Below, one piece after another: positions 6,963-13,654 of a stretch of 15,037 bases of DNA. The notes under the pieces were generated by a model. It was not told the origin of the DNA. It did not search any database and saw only the letters and a list, made by a program, of their open reading frames with translations. A program made the translations under genes and the position numbers. Each line of letters begins with the position of its first letter. The first letter of the stretch is position 1. Source of the stretch: GWA2-49-15 sp964359085 (GTDB lineage: Bacteria; Bdellovibrionota; Bacteriovoracia; Bacteriovoracales; Bacteriovoracaceae); the NCBI GenBank assembly GCA_964359085.1, contig CAYHRT010000085.1, positions 1 to 15,037 of the forward strand, written 5' to 3'.

Positions 6963-8444
6963 TTACAGGGTGGTTTGAAGCGGGATAAGAGTGCCGAAAT
7001 TGGTGCAGGCGTCCGGCCCATTTGCACCTGGAACATCTTGGTAGGCCGGATTTCCAAAGTTCAAGAAACGCTCTTTGTGGGCCCCAAACCGATTTGAGTA
7101 GTAGGCGCTTAAATAATCGTAATATTCCTTCACATTTCTCTGACTACTAGGAATATTGTCGTTGGAGTAGGTCAAACGCCAATTCTTAAGACCTGTCATG
7201 GCCTCGACAATGGTGAACATCGGAGAGGGAAGGTCGGTACATGTAATGTAGGCGGTGTTTGCCGCCGGACGAAGGAGGCAACCTGAGTTTGTATCATCAC
7301 TATGGTCGAAATCTTTTTGAAACCAATTGGGTTCAAGCAAGAGGGCCAGATAACTGGCGACTGAAGAATTGGCGCGATAGAGATAATCTTGCCACTCTGA
7401 TGAATTGGCGTCGATCATGGAGTCGATTTCCGACAGGCTGAAATACAATTCGCCGTTGGGACGTGTGGCATTTTCAAAATTACATCGGATACCCTCACGA
7501 CTTAAAACCTGTCGATTTTTGGCATCATCGTTGATTCCAAAAACTAGTTGGTTAATATAGATGGCCTGCACTTCTGCCGCTTCTTCAAATAAGGCCAAGG
7601 ACGAACTTTCGATGAAGTCATGGGTGTCGGCCGAGGCCCCACTTATGAAATCGGGTGTGTAGACATTTCGGTAAAACCATTGATGGAGAAGCTCGTGAGT
7701 CAACTCCCTCACAGTCCAACGCCAGGTAGAGGAAGTTAAGCCGGCCTCATTATTCATATGCCACACGTTTGACTCATCTTGGGAGCGAAACCAATTTCTA
7801 TCGATATGCACCCAGCCGCCGGGAGGGGAAAAACCGAAATCAGCAGGCCAGTACAGTTTTGACTTGCCTGGATTAAGGTTCCACTCGTCGAGTTTGAGAT
7901 AGAGTTTACGGTAACCTAAATATACCTGGGCGGCGCGCGTATCGCGATAGCTTCGAGCAATATTGGAATTGGAGGTGTCGCTCGTACTGCTTAGAGACTT
8001 ATTCAGTGTGACGGTACGTCCATTTACGCTACTGTTGCTGTGCCAGGTATTAAAGTTGTTAATCTCAATATCATAGTCTGTGACGAGATCAGAACTCACG
8101 CGAGCATAATCTCCGTCCAAGTAGGCCTTCACTTTGATACGTCGAGAGTGGGTACATCCCGAGGCAGAATGTTGGGCCGGAATGACCGAGACGGAATAAT
8201 TTCCGGTAGAGTTTGTGCGAGTGGTTCCCCAATGGGTCCAAACATCAGCATTCTGGGTTGTGGCCCAGACTTTGACTTTGACGTCTTGTAAATTTTTAAC
8301 TGACGAGGATGTTGAAGTCACGTAGATATTGTCGTTAACCGTTAACTTTCCGCTCACTGTCCAGACACAAGTGGCGTGTGCTTGCACCGTCATGATGATC
8401 ATGACCGACCAAATGAATAGAATTTGAACGACAAGCTTTTTCAT
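6963..8444 (-). CDS. Secreted HExxH zinc-metalloprotease-like protein
   Basis: A signal peptide of about 25 residues ends VQAHA. Residues about 28-150 look like a transthyretin- or carboxypeptidase-regulatory-like beta-sandwich (VKVKVWA, TNSTGNYSVSVIP, IKVKAYLDGDYA). The catalytic region holds THELLH, an HExxH motif with H250, E251 and H254. The third zinc ligand may be a Glu in LFEEAAE (E287, E288 or E291), about 33-37 residues downstream as in gluzincins. Six cysteines (26, 97, 321, 388, 402, 480) could form disulfides after export. GGGAG (8451-8455) lies 6 nt before ATG 8444, so the start is secure. The protein does not match a peptidase family I can name; the call rests on the HExxH motif, the Glu-rich helix after it and secretion. 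It may process host, prey or cell-wall protein, but that is inference. Confidence 0.72.
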   Translation of the reverse strand: MKKLVVQILFIWSVMIIMTVQAHATCVWTVSGKLTVNDNIYVTSTSSSVKNLQDVKVKVWATTQNADVWTHWGTTRTNSTGNYSVSVIPAQHSASGCTHSRRIKVKAYLDGDYARVSSDLVTDYDIEINNFNTWHSNSSVNGRTVTLNKSLSSTSDTSNSNIARSYRDTRAAQVYLGYRKLYLKLDEWNLNPGKSKLYWPADFGFSPPGGWVHIDRNWFRSQDESNVWHMNNEAGLTSSTWRWTVRELTHELLHQWFYRNVYTPDFISGASADTHDFIESSSLALFEEAAEVQAIYINQLVFGINDDAKNRQVLSREGIRCNFENATRPNGELYFSLSEIDSMIDANSSEWQDYLYRANSSVASYLALLLEPNWFQKDFDHSDDTNSGCLLRPAANTAYITCTDLPSPMFTIVEAMTGLKNWRLTYSNDNIPSSQRNVKEYYDYLSAYYSNRFGAHKERFLNFGNPAYQDVPGANGPDACTNFGTLIPLQTTL

Positions 8445-8468
8445 AACGCCCTCCCAATCACCTAATAA

Positions 8469-8497
8469 TGTTTATCTTGCAGCATAACCGATGCCAA
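8469..8497 (-). promoter_or_regulatory. Candidate sigma-70-type promoter for the metalloprotease gene
   Basis: On the minus strand TTGGCA (8492-8497, five of six to consensus) is followed after 17 nt by a weak TAAACA (8469-8474). Transcription would start about 18 nt before ATG 8444, leaving just room for the ribosome binding site. It lies in the 150-bp divergent gap with the plus-strand lipoprotein gene. Confidence 0.35.
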
Positions 8498-8510
8498 AGC
8501 TTGCTCCTGT

Positions 8511-8530
8511 TTACGGATACTTACGGCATA
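8511..8530. repeat. Short tandem TTACGG repeat in the divergent intergenic region
   Basis: TTACGGATAC is followed directly by TTACGGCATA, placing two TTACGG hexamers 10 bp apart, about one DNA turn. Position between two divergent genes would suit an activator or repressor site, but a repeat this short can arise by chance. Confidence 0.25.
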
Positions 8531-8594
8531 AGTGCTGCTTAAGTTTTGGTCATTGTCTATTAATCATCATTTTTCATATGCCGATAGGTTGTCT

Positions 8595-10115
8595 ATGAAA
8601 AACACATTTTTAGGAATCCAATTTATGAATCTTCTTATCCTTGTCCTGACGGCCATGGTCTTGGGCCTTGCTTGTTCTCCGATGTCTTCCACAAATGCCA
8701 AACGCTACCCGGCCAGTTCAGAACAGGGGTTGCGCGAAGTCCTTTTTGAACTCCATGATCAATTGGCCACGCCGGTCGAAACACATCGACAGTGTTTTCA
8801 GGGGGCCGAACGTTATTATCAGAAGTTGTTCACTTTGAGTTCGGATAGTGCCCAACTCTTAAAATATAATGCCGGTGATATTGAAGAAATGGTGCAAGCG
8901 ACCTTCAAAACAAAGCTCATCATTCGTGAGTATTTAAAGCAACTGGATTTCAAGCAAAGTTTTAGTGATAAGTGCTATCACTCCGTGAGGGCACTCTTGC
9001 GCGCACTCCGATATGCCGAAGATTATTTGGTGGAGCTTAATTCTCTGTATGAAAACATTTCGGATGAAAAAAAATACGTTACACTCTCAGGCAAGCCACC
9101 CTACTTAATGGTTAATCCCAACCTTACTTTTCGTGATCATAATGACTTGCAATCGGGTGATGTTATTTTATCACGCGGCAATGCCTATACCTCGGCCGCT
9201 ATAGCACGTATTGGTGAAGATGATGCTCAATTTAGTCATGTTTCTTTTGTGTATAAAGACCCCCAAGGCAAGCTTTGGACCACCGAGGCCCATATTGAAA
9301 TCGGCTCTGTAGTTGCTCCTATCGAAACCCACCTAGCTCAAGGCAATGCCCGTACCATGGTCTTCCGTTTTCAGGATCAGGCCATTGCTCACAAGGCCGC
9401 GGAATACATGTTTAAGCTTGTTCAAAAAAAATCATTAACTGGAAAAAATGTTCCCTATGATTTTGGCATGAACTATAAAGATTCCTCTGAACTTTTTTGC
9501 TCTGAGGTCGTGTCCAAAGGGTTTATGGATATTGGGAACATTGATGTTCCCATGTATAAGACAAAATTTGCGGAAGGTCTCATTCCGTTCTTGCAGCAGC
9601 TGGGAATCAAAGTCGATGAGAGTACAGTGCAAGACTTTGAGACTTTTGCCCCAGGTGATTTAGAAGTGGATGCACGTTTTAGTGTCGTGGCGGAATGGCG
9701 AAACCCGTTGAAGATGAAACAATCTCGTATGAAAGATGCCATCTTGACAAAAATGTTTGAATGGATGGAAAAGCTTAATTATAAATTTGAGACCACAGGT
9801 AAAATGACCGCGCAAGTTTATATGGGGTGGGTTCTACGTCGAATGCCTTTCTTCAAGAAAAAATTGAAAGAGAAATTTCCTCTCAATATGAAACCTGCCC
9901 AACTCAAACTTTTTATGGCGCTGGAAAAAGTCGGGGGCGCTATCGAAGTTGAATTAATGAAGGAAGATAAGAAAAGTTCACAACCGCTCTCGCTTAAGCA
10001 ACTTTTTTCAATGTTAGAAGAATTACGGGCGAGAGATTTATCTCTCTATAAAAAACGCAAGCGAAGCGCCCTTTTCCATCGCTATTTTTATCCGCATCCT
10101 GTGAAAGCTGAGTAA
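8595..10115 (+). CDS. YiiX/YaeF-type (peptidase C92) permuted papain-like lipoprotein
   Basis: From ATG 8595 the product has 506 residues. It begins with a hydrophobic leader ending LGLAC, a near-lipobox with the candidate lipidated Cys at residue 27. The permuted NlpC/P60-like catalytic set of the YaeF/YiiX family is in order: LQSGDVILSRG (about 185-195), the His in FSHVSF (H215), TEAH with E231, and the Cys in LFCSEVV (C302). These enzymes are thought to cleave amide or ester bonds in lipids or cell-wall material. A helical region of about 100 residues precedes the domain, and about 145 residues rich in Lys and Met follow it; neither extension is recognisable. The frame extends to a GTG at 8532, rejected because it adds 21 polar residues before the leader. 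ATG 8625 (AGGA 9 nt upstream) is a real alternative but would remove the only N-terminal Lys. Confidence 0.82.
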   Translation: MKNTFLGIQFMNLLILVLTAMVLGLACSPMSSTNAKRYPASSEQGLREVLFELHDQLATPVETHRQCFQGAERYYQKLFTLSSDSAQLLKYNAGDIEEMVQATFKTKLIIREYLKQLDFKQSFSDKCYHSVRALLRALRYAEDYLVELNSLYENISDEKKYVTLSGKPPYLMVNPNLTFRDHNDLQSGDVILSRGNAYTSAAIARIGEDDAQFSHVSFVYKDPQGKLWTTEAHIEIGSVVAPIETHLAQGNARTMVFRFQDQAIAHKAAEYMFKLVQKKSLTGKNVPYDFGMNYKDSSELFCSEVVSKGFMDIGNIDVPMYKTKFAEGLIPFLQQLGIKVDESTVQDFETFAPGDLEVDARFSVVAEWRNPLKMKQSRMKDAILTKMFEWMEKLNYKFETTGKMTAQVYMGWVLRRMPFFKKKLKEKFPLNMKPAQLKLFMALEKVGGAIEVELMKEDKKSSQPLSLKQLFSMLEELRARDLSLYKKRKRSALFHRYFYPHPVKAE

Positions 10116-10238
10116 GGACTCATTTTCTGCGTCTGCAACATTGCAAAATTACATGTTTTGGTTCTAATCTTTGATTCTTAATAGGGCCGGCGCTGATTTC
10201 TATCATGCCGCTAAGTTGTTTTTCCGTTAGTGTAACCC

Positions 10239-10267
10239 TCGACATTCAGATAAGCACAGTTTAAATT
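10239..10267 (+). promoter_or_regulatory. Candidate sigma-70-type promoter of the DUF2934 gene
   Basis: TCGACA (10239-10244, five of six to the -35 consensus) is separated by 17 nt from TAAATT (10262-10267, four of six to the -10). The start point would fall near 10274, about 33 nt before the chosen ATG. The 191-bp gap back to the lipoprotein gene holds no clear terminator; only a short TGCAA/TTGCA dyad near 10138 was seen. Confidence 0.45.
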
Positions 10268-10292
10268 TTTTATCCAACAATGCACCGTCAAC

Positions 10293-10298
10293 GGAGGA
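10293..10298 (+). promoter_or_regulatory. Strong ribosome binding site fixing the DUF2934 start
   Basis: GGAGGA lies 8 nt before ATG 10307. It is the strongest ribosome binding site seen in the window and excludes the upstream in-frame ATG at 10280, which lies before it. Confidence 0.75.
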
Positions 10299-10306
10299 AG
10301 ACGATT

Positions 10307-10549
10307 ATGAATGGTTTGAATATCGAAATTAACCCAAATAGTATTGCTAAACGTGCCTATGAGATCCACCTAAGCAGAAAAGAGTTGAATGGGGATGCCT
10401 TGTCAGATTGGCTCAGGGCCGAAGCCGAACTCAAGAACGAACTTATGGAAGAATTGAATAAAGATTCTGCTCCTGCACAAAAGAGTGCAACCCTTGTCAA
10501 AAAGGCTATCTCCGTTAGGTCGAGGAAGGCAAAGGTCCCTAAGCATTAG
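10307..10549 (+). CDS. Small DUF2934-domain protein
   Basis: The 80-residue product contains the DUF2934 signature. It runs from IAKRAYEIHLSRK through the GDALSDWLRAEAEL stretch (about 13-44) and predicts as two helices. After it comes a basic tail (VKKAISVRSRKAKVPKH) that could bind nucleic acid or simply be disordered. Members of this family are small, often encoded alone, and have no established function. There is no signal peptide, so it should be cytoplasmic. It is probably transcribed from its own promoter and converges on the minus-strand spermidine-synthase-like gene 77 bp away. The convergent gap shows no convincing bidirectional terminator. Confidence 0.82.
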   Translation: MNGLNIEINPNSIAKRAYEIHLSRKELNGDALSDWLRAEAELKNELMEELNKDSAPAQKSATLVKKAISVRSRKAKVPKH

Positions 10550-10626
10550 AGGCAGGAAAACATTTTTTGGGAGCAATAAATATGAGGGTTCACCTAGTAA
10601 ACGCTCGAATGAGATGGGCATAATAA

Positions 10627-13452
10627 TCAATGAACAAAGTGTATATTTGAATAATTGCCAGATCGAAGTGCGTCTTGATTTTTTTTAACTTCTTGGGCTT
10701 TTTGTTTCCAATAATGCAATTGATTTTCTCCGAAAATACTTAGTGACACGCTTTTCTTCACAGCGGAATCAAATTGTTGGAAGTTGCCATCTTTCAAGAG
10801 TTCCTCAAGGTATTTAATGAAGAGTTCTGCGCGTTTTTTGGAGTTATTCTCTGCGATTATTTTGCTTAGAAGAGCTTCTAAGTTTTGCTCTTCTAAGAAT
10901 TTTTCTTTACGCAATATACTATAGGCGATGAGTTTTTCTTGTGGCGAAAACTTTCCTTCCCATATTTTTAAGTAAACATAAAGTCCCTTATAATCACACG
11001 GGATATTATTATACACTTGCTCAGCGTCCGATCGTTCACAAAAGGGAAATTGTTCGTAATTTGCCCCCATTGCTCGCAATAACTCTTTGCGATGGAGAAT
11101 ATCAGGGCGGGACATTCCAAAATGTCTTGCGATAAAAGGATTTATCAATAATTTTGGCTCTATAAAAGTATCAAGGAAAAAATCTTTCAAAGCACGCCGA
11201 GATAGTGTTGGGGTAAAAATATCATGATCCTCCCCCACTGAGGTCGTCGCTAAATAATCGATTTCTTTTTCGCCGAAAATTTCTATTGCTTGATATGAAT
11301 CAGGAGACGGCAAATTCAAATGGGTAAAAGTATCCTTGATAAGACCAGTCTCCGCGCGGGACAGAACATCTTTTTCTGTAGAGTTACTGTTGCTGGCAAT
11401 AAAACCAATGTCACCTTCATGGGTCCGGTAAGCCTTAATAAACTTAAACTCATGTCGCAAATTTTTAATTACAGTCATTAACACGCTTGCCGACATGGAA
11501 TAGTTATGAATCCATTGGAAAAATACTCCATCGGTAGATAATTTATTTTTTAATAGTGCATAGAAATAAGGAGTAAATAAATTTTCGACACCTTGAACCC
11601 ACGGATTTGATGGTTCCGAGATGACAATGTCATATATCTCTGGTGTCCTTCTCAAAAAACGAAATGCATCTTGTAAATGAATTTTAATTTTAGGATTTTT
11701 AAAGACATCAAAATTTTGTGTTTGGAAATAAGAATTAAGTTGTATCACTTTTGAAGCAATTTCGACAGTGTCAATCGTTGCAACGTCTGGAAATCTTCCG
11801 AGCATTCCTGCAGTAAAACCTGTTCCTAAGCCAACTACGAGGGCATTTAAATGCTTGGTCTTAGGCGCTTGTAAGTAGGGTAAAATAGCACATAGCGAAA
11901 CAGTACTATAATCGCCTAAAATAGAGGAATCCGCTTTTCCATTAACCATAATACTTATATCAAGAGGATGTGTGCCTTTTAGAATTGCAACCGTCGTATT
12001 ATGGCCGTCTTCTAAATGCAAAGCTTTCATCGGCGGCAATGTAAACGGCCCCTTGAAGTTATACCCTTCAGCTATCCTGTCACGAAACGTTCCTATAACG
12101 TGGAAAACGCGGTTCCATTTTGAATTTAAGAAAATAAGGGCCAAAATAACCAGTGCACTACAAAAGATCAGAGATTTCTGCTTATCATCTTTAAATTCCC
12201 TATGGCGGGACCAATAAAATATCCCCGCAACAAATAAGATTGCAATAATCAAACCGACAGCCAATCGATAAACCTGATCGATACTGATATATTCCATCAA
12301 AAGATGTCCAATAAAAACAGAGCCTACAAAAGTTCCAAGTGTATTAAAAAAATAGACTAGGGAACATACACGACCAAAATTTTTTCCATTTTTTGCCGAA
12401 AGAGCGTAAGACATGGGCAACAATCTGCCCGAGAAATAAATTCCAGGGAATAAAGTGAGCGCAAGAAAACAAAAACATAAAACATAAAAAATAGGGTAAC
12501 CAGCTTCATGATTAGTCATAAGCGCGCGTGCATTGCTGACCCACATGGGTAGATAAGGCACAACAATATAAGATGCAGCCAAAAACAAAATGCCTAATGC
12601 GATACTGAAAATAAGTGTGCGATCAGAGTATTTTTTTAATAATAACCCTGAGATGCCCAAGGAACCAACAAACACCGCTACGACCATGGGGAAGACAATA
12701 AATGACGTTCCAATAGTTAAGCCCCAAATTCTAAACCACAATACTTCAAGGCAAAGGAGACTTACTCCCGAGGTAAAGGCCAGAAGGTAATAGAACCACT
12801 GAGGCAGCTTGCCAATATTTAATCTCTCGTGGGTGATGTTGATTTTTTCAATATTCCCTTCAAGTCTATTTGCGATATAAAATAGTGAGAGCAGAACATT
12901 AATAATGCCGACAAATACTAATCCCGTGGTTATGCCAAATTCTGGTATGATATAAAAAGGTCCAAGAATGATCCCTAGCAGCGCTCCTAGCGTGTTATAA
13001 GCATAAATTTTAGTGTGTAAATTATTTATTTCTGCATCACCTTCGGGTAACACAGATGTTAGAACTGGAATAGTGGCTCCCATACCGATCGTAGGAGGTA
13101 AATATAAAATGCAAGTTACGACAATTTGCCCGATAAGGCCGTCTGTTGCTTGTGGGTAGGTTTCAAAGAAAAGAGAAAAAATATTCGGAAAGAAAATAGC
13201 ATAAAATCCTATTAAGACTTCAACATAACCATAAACTTGCAGAAATAGAGAACGCTTCGCAATTTTTGTTGAAAGAACACCAAAAAAATAATTTCCAAAA
13301 GATAATCCAAGTAAAAAAACGGCTACAACTAATGTTGCTGAACGCGCATCAGAGCCTAGTAAAATGGAAGTCATGTGTTGCCAAAGCACTTGATAAATAA
13401 GTGCTATCACTCCTGTGCTAAAAACTACAAAAAGAATTATTTTTTTTTGCAA
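10627..13452 (-). CDS. Membrane-embedded spermidine-synthase-like (MFS-fused) protein
   Basis: This 941-residue protein has a multi-pass N-terminal half (about 5-440, roughly a dozen hydrophobic segments, with repeated LEVLW/YQVLW and GLSFG-type motifs). A methyltransferase-fold domain resembling spermidine synthase follows (about 470-690). The nucleotide-binding loop is VVGLGTG (539-545), the acidic strand end is VEIA (E564), then QDAFRFL (594-600), and the active-site strand is DIVISEPSNPW (608-618). In true aminopropyltransferases that strand carries a catalytic Asp (DSSDP type). Here it is SEPSNP, so polyamine synthesis should not be assumed. The last 240 residues are helical and unassigned. 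The gene starts at TTG 13452 with AGGAAG 5 nt upstream. Its base composition is clearly poorer in G+C than the flanking genes. It may modify a lipid or envelope substrate; the true reaction is unknown. Confidence 0.85.
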   Translation of the reverse strand: MQKKIILFVVFSTGVIALIYQVLWQHMTSILLGSDARSATLVVAVFLLGLSFGNYFFGVLSTKIAKRSLFLQVYGYVEVLIGFYAIFFPNIFSLFFETYPQATDGLIGQIVVTCILYLPPTIGMGATIPVLTSVLPEGDAEINNLHTKIYAYNTLGALLGIILGPFYIIPEFGITTGLVFVGIINVLLSLFYIANRLEGNIEKINITHERLNIGKLPQWFYYLLAFTSGVSLLCLEVLWFRIWGLTIGTSFIVFPMVVAVFVGSLGISGLLLKKYSDRTLIFSIALGILFLAASYIVVPYLPMWVSNARALMTNHEAGYPIFYVLCFCFLALTLFPGIYFSGRLLPMSYALSAKNGKNFGRVCSLVYFFNTLGTFVGSVFIGHLLMEYISIDQVYRLAVGLIIAILFVAGIFYWSRHREFKDDKQKSLIFCSALVILALIFLNSKWNRVFHVIGTFRDRIAEGYNFKGPFTLPPMKALHLEDGHNTTVAILKGTHPLDISIMVNGKADSSILGDYSTVSLCAILPYLQAPKTKHLNALVVGLGTGFTAGMLGRFPDVATIDTVEIASKVIQLNSYFQTQNFDVFKNPKIKIHLQDAFRFLRRTPEIYDIVISEPSNPWVQGVENLFTPYFYALLKNKLSTDGVFFQWIHNYSMSASVLMTVIKNLRHEFKFIKAYRTHEGDIGFIASNSNSTEKDVLSRAETGLIKDTFTHLNLPSPDSYQAIEIFGEKEIDYLATTSVGEDHDIFTPTLSRRALKDFFLDTFIEPKLLINPFIARHFGMSRPDILHRKELLRAMGANYEQFPFCERSDAEQVYNNIPCDYKGLYVYLKIWEGKFSPQEKLIAYSILRKEKFLEEQNLEALLSKIIAENNSKKRAELFIKYLEELLKDGNFQQFDSAVKKSVSLSIFGENQLHYWKQKAQEVKKNQDALRSGNYSNIHFVH

Positions 13453-13457
13453 AAAAA

Positions 13458-13463
13458 CTTCCT
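13458..13463 (-). promoter_or_regulatory. Ribosome binding site supporting a TTG start
   Basis: AGGAAG on the minus strand lies 5 nt before TTG 13452. The first residues (MQKKIILFVVF) form a membrane segment typical for the family's N-terminus. No in-frame ATG or GTG nearby fits better. Confidence 0.6.
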
Positions 13464-13519
13464 GAGGAACAAAAATACGAGAACTTTATTCTAGCATCCG
13501 TTTTGAAGTATTGTTGAGC

Positions 13520-13537
13520 TTTATATGACAGATCTGT
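13520..13537 (-). promoter_or_regulatory. TATAAA box with adjoining ACAGATCTGT dyad upstream of the TTG-start gene
   Basis: In the 202-bp gap before the spermidine-synthase-like gene, a perfect 10-bp palindrome (13528-13537) sits just upstream of TATAAA (13520-13525, minus strand). A weak TTTTGG lies 16 nt further upstream, so the dyad would fall inside the promoter spacer. A second possible -10, TAGAAT (13488-13493), lacks a good -35. No clear terminator of the ctaAB gene was found in the gap. Confidence 0.25.
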
Positions 13538-13654
13538 AGATCCAAAAGTAGGCGATTAAATTGATCGAGTTTGCACTGTGAGAAGAGCAATGCATTGTTT
13601 TTTTTAAAGTTTCTGAAAAATGCCATCGCCTTTTAAGACACACCATCTTAGTTA

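Noticed and set aside
8532..8594. GTG at 8532 as start of the papain-like lipoprotein
   Set aside because: It would add 21 mostly polar residues before the lipoprotein leader and lacks a good ribosome binding site. ATG 8595 or 8625 fits the signal peptide better.
10550..10626. Bidirectional terminator in the convergent gap
   Set aside because: A T-run (ACATTTTTTGGG) is present, but no adequate stem was found beside it on either strand.
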